The notes under the pieces: model-generated
Database searches by the model: none
What the model was told of the DNA's origin: nothing
What the model saw: only the letters and a program-made list of their open reading frames with translations
Part shown: positions 37,707 through 47,300 of the stretch, piece after piece
How the letters are laid out: each line of letters opens with the position of its first letter
Position numbering within the stretch: position 1 is the first letter of the stretch
Made by a program: the position numbers and the translations under genes
Source of the DNA: Ruminococcus sp. YRD2003
Lineage (GTDB): Bacteria > Bacillota > Clostridia > Oscillospirales > Ruminococcaceae
Direction of reading: 5' to 3'
Assembly: GCA_900109435.1 (NCBI GenBank)
Contig: FNZT01000013.1
Coordinates: forward strand, 1 to 64,000
Length of the DNA: 64,000 bases

Positions 37707-39265
37707 TAAGCATATCTCCTTTTCAGCCATACTGCGAGACCCGCGGCAAGGAATACCGCAGGGAGGATGAAGAACAGCTTTATCGCGCGCGAGGCGTCCT
37801 TGGCGTCCTCGAATTCGAGAGTATCGTACGAGTTGGACTTAGCACCGATACCCATGTCGATATCACTGTTGTAGAGCCATGTATTCGAGAAGAGCGTGAG
37901 CATTCTCGTACCTGTTGTCGCATAGGTCATGCGGTCGTTGCTGATAGCGTCGTCGGAGCCGATGAGGTAGAGCTTCGCGCCCGTCTGCTTGTTGTAGGAG
38001 TAGTAGCCGAATACGAGCGGCTCACCTGTGAGGCCTTCCGCTACCTCCTTTGTGTCGTTATCGCCGCCCATTGGAGTGCTGACGGTGGTGAATGAGCTCT
38101 GGTCGGAGGAGAGCGAGCGGTTCTCGATTATCGAGAACTTCTCTATCTGCTCGCCCGACATGGTCAGCTCGAAGAAGCTTCTTGTATTTGAAACGTAGTC
38201 ATAGATACCCGCATCCGTGTCCTGAAGCTTGGTGTTGAGGTCGGTGGTGAGGTCTTCTGTAGCTTCGGAGCTGGGGTAGGGGTAGGATACCTTGATGTAG
38301 TGTTCGAGTATCTTCTCGCGCTCTGCGATGATATTGGGCTGGTCGGTGGTAGCGTAGAGCATCTCGTCGGGGAGGATATTGCTTACGAGCGCAACGTTCG
38401 CCTGAAGAGCGGTGCTCTTCTCTGTGACGGTGTTGTAGTGCATACCGAGCTGGAATACCGCGAGCAGCTGCTCGATGTTCCTGAATCTGCCGCTTGTCTC
38501 GCAGGGCGGGAGTATCATGGAAATAGCACCGCCGTTGTCAACATAGGCTTTGAGCTTTTTGTAGTCTGCGTCCGTGAGGTCTTTCTCGGGAGCAACGAGG
38601 TAGAGTATAGCCGTGTTGTCGGGAACGGCGTCAACGGCGGCGAGGTCGAGCTCGTCCACGTTGTAGTTATCTGTTTTTATAGCGTCCGCGTAGTTGGAAT
38701 AGTCATCGAGGGTCTTGCTGCTGTAGCCCTTGAGGAAGTAAACGGTCGGGAGGCTTCCGCTCGTGCAGAGCGCGATAGCGCCCGCGATGAGCTCCTCTCC
38801 CTCATACATCAGTATGTTGTTGGAGTCGGTCGGGAAGCAGCGTATGAACGAGACCTTCTTGGTGACGTCGCCGCACTTGATGAAGATATCGGCGGGATTG
38901 ACGCTGAGAGTACCTGTCGGGTCGAGACTCTCTGCCATTTCGACGTCCTTGTCGGGGTCGAAGCAGGTGAGCGTGATGTTGTCGCGCTTTTCAAGCTCGG
39001 TGAGCGTGTGGTACAGGGGGAGGTACTTAGGCACTTCCTGTAAGTCGTTGAGCTGTGAGAGGAAGTAAACGTCTATCTGCTTGTCGGCAGTATCGTCAAG
39101 GAGCTGCCTTGTTATCGGATTGAGCGTATACTTTCCCGTAGGTGTCATATCGAAGACCTTGTCCTTGAATGAGAATATCATATTCACGGGCACGAATATG
39201 AGCAGAATGAGCAGCGCGAGCACAACAGCGAACGCGCCCGAGAAGTCGGATCTTTTCTTTTCCAT
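37706..39265 (-). CDS. GldG-like auxiliary subunit of an ABC transporter
   Basis: 519 residues with a membrane segment near each end (about 12-32 and 495-512) and a large extracytoplasmic domain between, the layout of GldG/ABC_transp_aux proteins. The DUF-like core includes KQIDVYFLSQLND, PTVYFLKGYSS and the acidic YVDNGGAISMILPP. In Bacteroidetes GldA-GldF-GldG is needed for gliding; in Firmicutes the homologues are uncharacterised. Downstream of the permease by 6 bases and coupled to DUF4340. Confidence 0.87.
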   Translation of the reverse strand: MEKKRSDFSGAFAVVLALLILLIFVPVNMIFSFKDKVFDMTPTGKYTLNPITRQLLDDTADKQIDVYFLSQLNDLQEVPKYLPLYHTLTELEKRDNITLTCFDPDKDVEMAESLDPTGTLSVNPADIFIKCGDVTKKVSFIRCFPTDSNNILMYEGEELIAGAIALCTSGSLPTVYFLKGYSSKTLDDYSNYADAIKTDNYNVDELDLAAVDAVPDNTAILYLVAPEKDLTDADYKKLKAYVDNGGAISMILPPCETSGRFRNIEQLLAVFQLGMHYNTVTEKSTALQANVALVSNILPDEMLYATTDQPNIIAEREKILEHYIKVSYPYPSSEATEDLTTDLNTKLQDTDAGIYDYVSNTRSFFELTMSGEQIEKFSIIENRSLSSDQSSFTTVSTPMGGDNDTKEVAEGLTGEPLVFGYYSYNKQTGAKLYLIGSDDAISNDRMTYATTGTRMLTLFSNTWLYNSDIDMGIGAKSNSYDTLEFEDAKDASRAIKLFFILPAVFLAAGLAVWLKRRYA

Positions 39266-39271
39266 TTCAGC

Positions 39272-40003
39272 TTACCCCCTTTTCCAGCGTCTTCTCTCAA
39301 TGGCGATGTAGTTCCATGAGAGGCATACGATTATTGCCGAGGCGAAGAATACGAGATCCGAGAGCCTGATGAAGCCCTGCGAGAAGTAAGCGAATCTCGG
39401 CTGGGCGGCAAATGCGTAGAGCACGGACTGGAGCTTCGGGAACTGCATGATGAAATCTGTGCGCGAGAAGTCGTCGATGAACATGAATGCGAACATGATT
39501 ATCTCACCGATAACGGCAGCGATAATGGAGTTCTCGGTAAAGCTCGAGATGAGCATACCGATGGCGATGAACATCGCGCCCCATGCAAAGAAGCCGATAT
39601 ACGCGCATATGAGCTGATTCATTATGAGTGTGCCGTGGAAGTAGGTGAATATCGGGAAGAGAGCCGAGCCCGCTATCATGAAGAGGAAGACAGTGAGGTT
39701 GGCGAGGTACTTTCCGAGGATTATCTGTATTACGCTGACGGGAGAGGTCATGAGCAGCACCTCTGTGCCGAACTTGCGCTCGTCCGCGAATGTTCTCATG
39801 GTGAGTATCGGTATTAGGAAGATGAAGAAGAAGATGACATTGTAGAAGATGTCGGGAAAAGTGAACTGGAGAACGGGCTGTCCGAGGTCACCGAGCGCCG
39901 CGTTGAACATATAGGTGAAAAGGAATATGAACAGCGCTGTGATGACGTAGGCGAACGGCGTATAGAAGAAGGACTGGAGCTCCTTTTTATAAACAGAAAA
40001 CAT
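39272..40003 (-). CDS. ABC-2 type permease (GldF-like)
   Basis: 243 residues with six hydrophobic segments, beginning MFSVYKKELQSFFYTPFAYV, a start shared by GldF-type permeases. ILTMRTFADERKFGTEVLLMTSPVS is the cytoplasmic loop typical of ABC-2 exporters. It forms the membrane channel with the ATPase encoded just upstream; the two genes overlap by one base. Its substrate cannot be told from sequence. Confidence 0.92.
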   Translation of the reverse strand: MFSVYKKELQSFFYTPFAYVITALFIFLFTYMFNAALGDLGQPVLQFTFPDIFYNVIFFFIFLIPILTMRTFADERKFGTEVLLMTSPVSVIQIILGKYLANLTVFLFMIAGSALFPIFTYFHGTLIMNQLICAYIGFFAWGAMFIAIGMLISSFTENSIIAAVIGEIIMFAFMFIDDFSRTDFIMQFPKLQSVLYAFAAQPRFAYFSQGFIRLSDLVFFASAIIVCLSWNYIAIERRRWKRG

Positions 40004-41055
40004 TATTCCTTGTCCTCCTTTTCCTCGTCCGCGGCGGACTCTTCATCGTCTTCGGTCTCGGGGGCTTCGACGGGCTCTATCTCGTCGAGCAGGTCGAGCA
40101 GACCGTTGTTCTTCGCCGAGCGGTTTATCATATCGACGAATACAGCCTCGAGGTCGGGTTTTTCGGTGTATATCTCGGATATCTGTATGCCGTGCTTAAT
40201 GAGCTCTGCCATGATGTTGTTTTTGACATCGTCGCCCGCGCCCTCTTTGAGCTTGACAGCGAAGGCGTAGAAGTCATTGCCCTCGGCGTCGATGGAGGCT
40301 ATCTCCTGCACGCCGTCGGTGAGCTCGATGATATTGGAAGTCTTTGTGCGGTCGCCCTTTATCTTTATGCGGAGCGTCAGGCTTCCGCCGAGCTTCTTTT
40401 CGAGGTTCTCGATAGTGTCGACAGCCTTGATGTCGCCCTTGTTGATGATGACGACCCTGTCGCAGACAGCGCTCACCTCCGAGAGTATATGCGAGCTGAA
40501 TATGACTGAGTGGTCTTTTTTGAGGCCCTTGATGATATTTCTGACCTCGATGACCTGATTCGGGTCGAGACCGACGGTAGGCTCGTCGAAAATGAGGAAC
40601 TTGGGATCGCCGAGGAGAGCCTGCGCGAAGCCGACACGCTGCTTATAGCCCTTGGACAGGTTCTTGATGAGCTTGTCCTGTACATCCTCTATCTTCAGCA
40701 GTTTCATAACGCGGGCTATCTCGTCCTTGCGCTCGGCTGAGCGAATGCGCTTCAGTCCCGCGCAGAAGGAGAGGTATTCCCTGACACGCATATCGGGGTA
40801 TACGGGCGGGATCTCGGGGAGGTAGCCAATATTCTTCTTAGCGGCGACGGGCTCCTTGGAGATATCGCTGCCGTAAATGGTGACTCTGCCCGCAGACATG
40901 GGCAGATATCCCGCTATCATATTCATGGTCGTGGACTTTCCCGCGCCGTTGGGGCCGAGGAAGCCGAGTATCTCATTGTCGTTTATCGTAAAGCTGATAT
41001 TGTTCACGGCACGGTTGGTACCGTAATACTTTGTAAGTTTTTCGATAGTTATCAT
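40003..41055 (-). CDS. ABC transporter ATPase (GldA-like)
   Basis: 350 residues. Walker A GPNGAGKST (residues 34-42), a Q-loop region near LPEIPPVY, signature NLSKGYKQRVGFAQALL, Walker B FLIFDEPTVGLD and the switch His in SSHILSEV are intact. The C-terminal domain is longer than in minimal ATPases and ends in an acidic tail (EAPETEDDEESAADEEKEDKE-like). It powers the GldF-like permease, is first in the four-gene minus-strand operon, and has AAGGAGCACC upstream. Confidence 0.94.
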   Translation of the reverse strand: MITIEKLTKYYGTNRAVNNISFTINDNEILGFLGPNGAGKSTTMNMIAGYLPMSAGRVTIYGSDISKEPVAAKKNIGYLPEIPPVYPDMRVREYLSFCAGLKRIRSAERKDEIARVMKLLKIEDVQDKLIKNLSKGYKQRVGFAQALLGDPKFLIFDEPTVGLDPNQVIEVRNIIKGLKKDHSVIFSSHILSEVSAVCDRVVIINKGDIKAVDTIENLEKKLGGSLTLRIKIKGDRTKTSNIIELTDGVQEIASIDAEGNDFYAFAVKLKEGAGDDVKNNIMAELIKHGIQISEIYTEKPDLEAVFVDMINRSAKNNGLLDLLDEIEPVEAPETEDDEESAADEEKEDKE

Positions 41056-41429
41056 GAGGTGCTCCTTTCTATAATATAGTATAAGCCGTCAGCCTTGGAA
41101 GATAGGCTTTTGGCTGACGTCCCGCCTTGGCACGGCAGGTGGCAAGGCACACTGTCACATCATACCTGCTTATTATTGCAGAATAGTGTGTAAAGCACGT
41201 GAATAATTTATGAACAAATCGTTAAATCGGGCACATCTGCGGACGGGGGATTCGGCGTAGAATCCAGTAAATACGGCTTATTATAAAAATAATTGTTTTA
41301 TTAATTATTGATTAATATACGCGGTTTTTGATGTTTTGGACGGGTAGGCAAAATGTACAAAAAAGACTTTGCCGATGTGTGCATTGCAACAAAAAAGCGA
41401 AGGGCAAAATGTGAAAACAATTCAAACTG
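41056..41429. other. Divergent intergenic region, Gld operon and GH48 gene
   Basis: No gene seen. Near the minus-strand operon GTCAGCC (41089-41095) and GGCTGAC (41112-41118) can pair. The rest is AT-rich; no good minus-strand promoter was found. GCAAAATGTACAA near 41348 matches a word upstream of the giant adhesin. Confidence 0.5.
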
Positions 41430-41458
41430 TTGACACGCCCCCAAAAGTGGAATATAAT
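41430..41458 (+). promoter_or_regulatory. Promoter of the GH48 gene
   Basis: TTGACA (41430-41435), 17-base spacer, TATAAT (41453-41458). It leaves an unusually long leader of about 145 bases. Confidence 0.9.
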
Positions 41459-41464
41459 TATTAT

Positions 41465-41608
41465 GAAAATAGTTTGAGAATTGTGTGTACGCTTCGTGAA
41501 GCAGCACACAGTGTACGAAGTATTTTCGTATACGTTCCCTTCCTGAGAGGAAAGGGAAGGCTTTTATCCATTTTTAAACCAATATTTTATGAGAGGGGTT
41601 AAAAAACA
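41465..41608 (+). other. Structured 5' leader of the GH48 mRNA
   Basis: Three successive hairpins lie in the leader: GCTTC/GAAGC inside TGTGTG/CACACA (about 41482-41510), TACGAA/TTCGTA (41514-41530) and TTCCCTT/AAGGGAA with a bulge (about 41536-41560). None is followed by a T-run, so they look like mRNA-stabilising or regulatory structures and not terminators. GAGAGGGG precedes the ATG. Confidence 0.6.
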
Positions 41609-44206
41609 ATGATAAGCAAAAAGAACAAGGCACTCTGTGCCGGCGTACTTGCTGCTGCAATGTCCGCTTCAGCTATCGTGCCTGCTATCTCTTCAGCTGC
41701 TAATGAGTATGCATCTGAGGGCGGCGCTAACGAGTCCTATGCTAAGATGTTCAAGTCTATGTATGACGACGTTATCACCAACGGTGAGAAGAACGGCTAT
41801 CTCAGCAAGAACAACAACGGTTCGGGTTCCTTCGGCATTCCTTACCACGCTGTAGAGAAGCTCTGTGTTGAGGCTCCTGACTACGGCCACGAGACAACAT
41901 CTGAGGCTATGTCCTACATGGCATGGGTAACAGCAATGCACGATGTACTCGCTAAGAAGGGCTACATAGACGGCTCGACCGGCGACCTCCAGAAGGGCTG
42001 GAAGACTCTCGAGGCTCTCATCCCCGGCTGGTCCGAAAATGCATATCAGGGCGAAAAGGGCGAGATCGACTACGGCTCACTCTGGAAGCTCGAGAAGGTT
42101 AAGGCTGATACAACAACAGAAGAGCCCGAGCCTTCGGGATATCCTGCAAAGCAGAACGGCGTTGACGCATACAACCCGATCTTCAAGGACTTCAAGTCCG
42201 CTTACGGCAGCGATGAAGGTTACTACCTCATGCACTGGCTCGCAGACGTTGAAGACTGGTATGGCTTCGGCGGCGGCAGCGGTAAGTTCACATTCATCAA
42301 TACATTCCAGCGTGGTGAGCAGGAGTCCTGCTTCGAGACAGTTCCTCAGGGCTGTATCGAAGAGCTCAAGTACGGTATGTCCGTAAGCGATCCCCACTAC
42401 AAGATGACAGGTATCAAGGCAGTTATTAACGGCTGGCAGAAGGAAGGCGCTATCGCTCCTCAGTACAGCTTCACAAACGCTCCTGATGCCGAGGATCGTG
42501 CTATCCAGGCTATCTACTTCGCAAGCATGAACGGCCTTGACTGCGGTGAGATCTCAGGCCTCGCAGCTAAGATGGGTGACCAGTGCCGTAACGATATGTT
42601 TGATAAGTACTATAAGGCTATCGGCTGCCAGAGCATCGACGCTAAGTCTGATGAGGCTACAGCTTCACACGAAGCTATCAAGTCTCAGCACTTCCTCATG
42701 GCTTGGTATACAGCTTGGGGCGGATCAACATTCCCCTGGTATGCTGAGAACAATCCGAGCGGAAACTACGACTGGGCATTCCAGATCGGCTGCTCGCACT
42801 CACATCAGTTCTATCAGAATCCTCTCGCTGCTTACGCTCTCGCTTACGATCCCGTAATGAGCAAGGCAATGAAGGCTGACTATGCTGTTGAAGACTACAA
42901 GGAGTCCTTCAAGAGACAGATCGAATTCTACCTCTGGCTCCAGTCCAAGGACGGCCCCTTCGCAGGCGGTTGTACAAACTCTAAGGGCGGTCAGTACAAG
43001 AAGTACGATTCAAGCGACCCGCTCTTCTACGATATGTGCTACGTTGAGCATCCTGTTTATGCTGACCCTGGTTCAAACCACTGGATCGGTAACCAGGTAT
43101 GGTCTACTCAGCGTCTCGCAGAGCTTTACTACTATGTAAAGACAAACGGCGACCTCACAGGCGGCGAGAAGTTCGGCGGTCTCTCACTTGAAGAGGCTCT
43201 CGAGACTCTCCTCACAAGATGGGTTGGCTGGTTCGTTGAGCATACAGAGTTCGATAAGGCTGACGAGGACGGAAACATCATGGCATACGCTATTCCTTCC
43301 AACCTCGACTGGAACGGTAAGCCCGCTACATGGAACAAGACATACGATCCCAAGGCTAACGACGGTCTTACATGTACGATCACATCCTACGGCCAGAGCG
43401 ACGTTGGATGCGTATCCTCACTCTGTAATACACTCATCTACTTCGCTGCTGCTAATAAGGTTCCCGCTTCTGCTGCTCAGACAGACGACAACTCCGAGCT
43501 CGCTGCTCAGGGTCTCCGTCTTGCTAACAAGCTCATGAGCGCTCAGTGGAACACAGCTCGTGACGATATCGGTATCGCTTATGAGGAGCACAACGGTTCA
43601 CTCTACCGTGTATTCGAGCAGGAAGTATTCATTCCTGACGGATTCGACGGCAAGATGCCTGATGGTTCACCCCTCAAGCCCGGCGTAACATTCTCCGATA
43701 TCCGTGAGACCTACGCTAACGTTGATATGTATAAGGATGCTAAGGCTGTTTACGATAAGAACAAGGCTGCCGGCAAGACCAAGGAAGACCTGATGGACGG
43801 CTATAACTACACCCTCCACAGATTCTGGCACGCAGGCGATGCTCTTATGACAACAGGTACAATGGCTCTCCTCTATCCTGATGTAACACCCATCAACGGT
43901 GACGAGCCCGTTTCTTCGAGCACAACAACTACAGGCACAACAACAGGCACAACAGATACACTCTGGGGCGATGCTAACGTTGACGGTAAGGTAACAGTTG
44001 CTGACGCAACAGCTATCCTCCAGTCTATCGCTAACGGCGACAAGTACGCTCTCAAGCCGCAGGGTAAGATCAACGCAGACGTTGTTGACAACGGCGAAGG
44101 CGTAACAGCTAAGGATGCTCTTGCTATCCAGATGATGGATGCAAGCCTCATCAAGCAGGCTGACTTCCCGACAACATCGGCTAAGATCGATGCTCTTCAG
44201 GGCTAA
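41609..44206 (+). CDS. GH48 processive cellobiohydrolase with dockerin
   Basis: 865 residues: signal peptide (about 1-31), GH48 catalytic domain (about 40-765), short Thr/Gly linker, dockerin (about 786-855) with calcium loops GDANVDGKVTVADA and VVDNGEGVTAKDA. GH48 hallmarks are EAPDYGHETTSEA (E88, E95, E99; E99 matches the acid of characterised GH48 enzymes by spacing), HQFYQNPLAAYAL and the GPFAGGCTNSKGG segment. GH48 enzymes attack cellulose chains from the reducing end with inversion and are the key exoglucanase of most cellulosomes, usually in one or two copies per genome. It has its own promoter, a structured leader and a terminator, and its codon choice resembles that of the highly expressed ribosomal genes. 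Confidence 0.97.
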   Translation: MISKKNKALCAGVLAAAMSASAIVPAISSAANEYASEGGANESYAKMFKSMYDDVITNGEKNGYLSKNNNGSGSFGIPYHAVEKLCVEAPDYGHETTSEAMSYMAWVTAMHDVLAKKGYIDGSTGDLQKGWKTLEALIPGWSENAYQGEKGEIDYGSLWKLEKVKADTTTEEPEPSGYPAKQNGVDAYNPIFKDFKSAYGSDEGYYLMHWLADVEDWYGFGGGSGKFTFINTFQRGEQESCFETVPQGCIEELKYGMSVSDPHYKMTGIKAVINGWQKEGAIAPQYSFTNAPDAEDRAIQAIYFASMNGLDCGEISGLAAKMGDQCRNDMFDKYYKAIGCQSIDAKSDEATASHEAIKSQHFLMAWYTAWGGSTFPWYAENNPSGNYDWAFQIGCSHSHQFYQNPLAAYALAYDPVMSKAMKADYAVEDYKESFKRQIEFYLWLQSKDGPFAGGCTNSKGGQYKKYDSSDPLFYDMCYVEHPVYADPGSNHWIGNQVWSTQRLAELYYYVKTNGDLTGGEKFGGLSLEEALETLLTRWVGWFVEHTEFDKADEDGNIMAYAIPSNLDWNGKPATWNKTYDPKANDGLTCTITSYGQSDVGCVSSLCNTLIYFAAANKVPASAAQTDDNSELAAQGLRLANKLMSAQWNTARDDIGIAYEEHNGSLYRVFEQEVFIPDGFDGKMPDGSPLKPGVTFSDIRETYANVDMYKDAKAVYDKNKAAGKTKEDLMDGYNYTLHRFWHAGDALMTTGTMALLYPDVTPINGDEPVSSSTTTTGTTTGTTDTLWGDANVDGKVTVADATAILQSIANGDKYALKPQGKINADVVDNGEGVTAKDALAIQMMDASLIKQADFPTTSAKIDALQG

Positions 44207-44220
44207 TTGATACAAATTAA

Positions 44221-44248
44221 AAGGAACGCTTCGGCGTTCCTTTTTTTT
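44221..44248 (+). terminator. Intrinsic terminator after GH48
   Basis: AAGGAACGC / GCGTTCCTT stem closed by a TTCG tetraloop and followed by a T-run. Confidence 0.94.
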
Positions 44249-44275
44249 TATGAAGTTTTTCGCTGACCCAAGCCC

Positions 44276-44304
44276 TTGCATTCCAACGCGAAATATGGTA
44301 AAAT
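44276..44304 (+). promoter_or_regulatory. Promoter of the TIR/RyR gene pair
   Basis: TTGCAT (44276-44281), 17-base spacer, TAAAAT (44299-44304), 34 bases before the ATG; AAGGAGATAGG is the ribosome binding site. Confidence 0.7.
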
Positions 44305-44338
44305 ATCTGTGTATGTTTATTATGCAAGGAGATAGGAT

Positions 44339-47300
44339 ATGGAATACAAATACAAAGCCTTTATCAGCTACCGCCACCTCGAACCCGATATGCAGGCGGC
44401 GGAGCGTCTACAGAAGCTCCTCGAGGGCTATAAGCCGCCGAAAAACCTCGGCAAGACCAAGGAAAACTGGCGCATTTTCCGAGATGTGTCGGAGCTCCAG
44501 TCCAGCAGCGACCTCAGCGAGGACATCAAGAACGCGATAGAGACCTCTGAGTATCTCATCGTGATATGCTCGCCGAAATACACCGAATCCAAGTGGTGTA
44601 TGCAGGAGCTGACTCGATTCCGCGAGCTTCACGGCAACACGAATCAGAACATCATCACACTGCTTGTCAGCGGCGAGCCTCAGGAATCCTTCCCCGAGGA
44701 GCTCACCTACACCGAGATGACCACCACCAACGAAAAGGGCGAGGAGGTCAAGGTAAAGGTCGAGGTAGAGCCTCTCGCGGCGAATATCAAGGCTGACACG
44801 CTAAAGGAGTCGATGAAGAAGCTTAACACCGAGTATCTCCGCATAGCCGCTCCGCTTCTCGGCTGCGACTTCAACGACCTGTTCCAGCGCGAGAAGCGCC
44901 GCGAGGCAGCCCGCAGGAGGCGCATATTCGGCGGAGTATCGGGCATACTCTCGCTCATCACGATAATCAGCGTTGCCTCAGCGGTGACGATAAGCGGCAA
45001 GAATGTGCAGATAAAGAAGCAGAACAGCCGCATCAAGGAGCAGAACGAGCAGATAGAGCTCAAAAACAGCGAGCTCCTTGTCGAAAATGCGGGGCACCTT
45101 GCAGTCGAGTCCGAGAACCTCTTCAAGGAGAATGAACTTATCCCCGCGATAAAGAAGGCAGTCGAAGCCCTGCCCGCAGACAGCGAGAACAAGCCCATTC
45201 TTCCCGAGGCGGAGTACGCTCTTTCGCGCGAGCTCGGAATGTTCACGCACAGCCGTCTTGTGCCGCAGCTCGCCCTCAGACACGACAGCGCAGTCGAGCA
45301 GCTCTCCTTCATGGGCGGCGGCAAGTCAATAGTCACACAGGACGCTACAGGCATTTACTTCTGGGACCCCGAAAACGGCTCGCTGATAAAGAAGATATCG
45401 GCTTCCGACAATGAATTTGCCTCCGAGTCGGGCGGAAGCTCGAACAAGCTCACGGCATATTTCGACGTCAGCCGCGACAAGACAGGCACTTATTTTGATT
45501 CAACGTCCTCTCCGAGCAGTATAAGCTACGAGAACAGCTCTGTTTTCGGCAGGATATATCCGGACTACGTTCACAGTGTAGATGAAGACGAGCCGGGTAC
45601 AGGCGGCGATGTCTACGTCTGCAACTCCGACAACACCGTATGGCGCTTAGATGGAGCAACGGGCGAGATAAAGTGGAAGGCGGCGGCCTCAGAGAAGGCG
45701 AACACCTACTACGATGTCATCTACGACGAGAAGTACGTTCTCCGTCTGTATCAGGACAAGAACGTTATGCCGAGCGGCGTGTCCTTCCCAGGCAACAATA
45801 TATATCTTGAGCTGATAGACCGTGAAACGGGCACAATAACCAATGAAGTGAAGATGAACGAAGCTCTGGATCCGACCGTTGGTATTTTAATGAAACCCCA
45901 GATATATACCGTGCGCGACGGAGTTGTCTACGTATACAGCGATACCGACAGCGTGTTGAGGGCGTACAAGATAGACGGCAGCGATATAGAGCTCAGCGAG
46001 GAGCTCGAGATAGCCAACCAGTACAACGGCGGCATCCAGAATGTGGACTTGCAGTTCGTGGACGGCGACGCGCTCGTGACTTCGTGCAGTATCCTTGCGT
46101 TCGACACCTCGACCGTATTTTCGCGCTGTGACAAGGACTTAAAGGCGAAGTGGACCTCCGAGCTCCCGATAAACTACCACAACGGCGGAGTATCTTTCCT
46201 CATGCCTGCCGAAGATTCGGGCTATAAGCACGACGTCCTCGCCGTGATGACCAAGCGCACGCTCTCCTTCATCGACTATGAGAACGGCGATATCATCAGC
46301 AACATCCCCCTCGACGGCGAGGTCATCGACGTGTCGTTCACCCGCAGCGGACTGGTCATGTTCACTGTCAGGGAGGGCGCAGAGTACGTGGTAGCTCTCG
46401 GTCACTACACTACGGGCAATCCCTCCGACAACGCTGCGTACAGGGTCCAGACCATGAACACGGCGCTCTCGCTTTGCAGCTACAGCCGCGACAGATATGT
46501 CACCGCGGACAACTACTCCAACACTGCATATATCCAGTACGTGAAGCAGAACCGCCATTTCACCGATATCGACGCGGGCGAGTATATGTACAACCGCAAG
46601 GTGCTTGCCGTGTCCGACTCGGGTGAATATGCAGCGGTATCGGCTTCTTACTTCCCGAACGGCACATACGACGGAAACACCGACAGTATCACCAATCACC
46701 TGTTCATCTACGAGACATCGGGCGGCAAACTCAGCGAAGTAACGGCAATGTCAGGCTACGATATCAACAGCGCCGCCTTCATCGGCAAGGACACCCTCGT
46801 CGTCAACGCCAATAAGGACGGCAATTACAACGGCGAGGAGACTCTCATCGTAGACGCAGTCAGTCTTCAGGCACAAACTGTTCCCGAAGCACCCAAGTCT
46901 AACCGCACGAATATGAAGTTTACGGAATCGGATGACGGAGTGTACTACCTCGCCGACTCTGAGCGCAACCTCGTGTATATGACCGCTGATGGCAAGTATG
47001 TCGAATGGGGGAATACCGAGGCAGATTCGGTCGGAACAGGCAGGGAAGTTATAAACAGCACGTTTGCGCCTATGGGCACTAAGGCAGTGATATATGCACA
47101 GCTCAAGGAAGAGGACAAGAAAGCGCTTGTCGTATTCGATTTTGACAGCGGGAGCGAGAAGCTGCTCGACTTCGACTTCTCCGCAGACGAGAGGCTCGAG
47201 GTTCAGCGTATCTTCTGGCAGGACGAGAACACAGTCGGCGTATTCTTCAACAACCGCACTGTATCGCTGTTTGATATCGGTACGGGCAAGGAACTGAACA

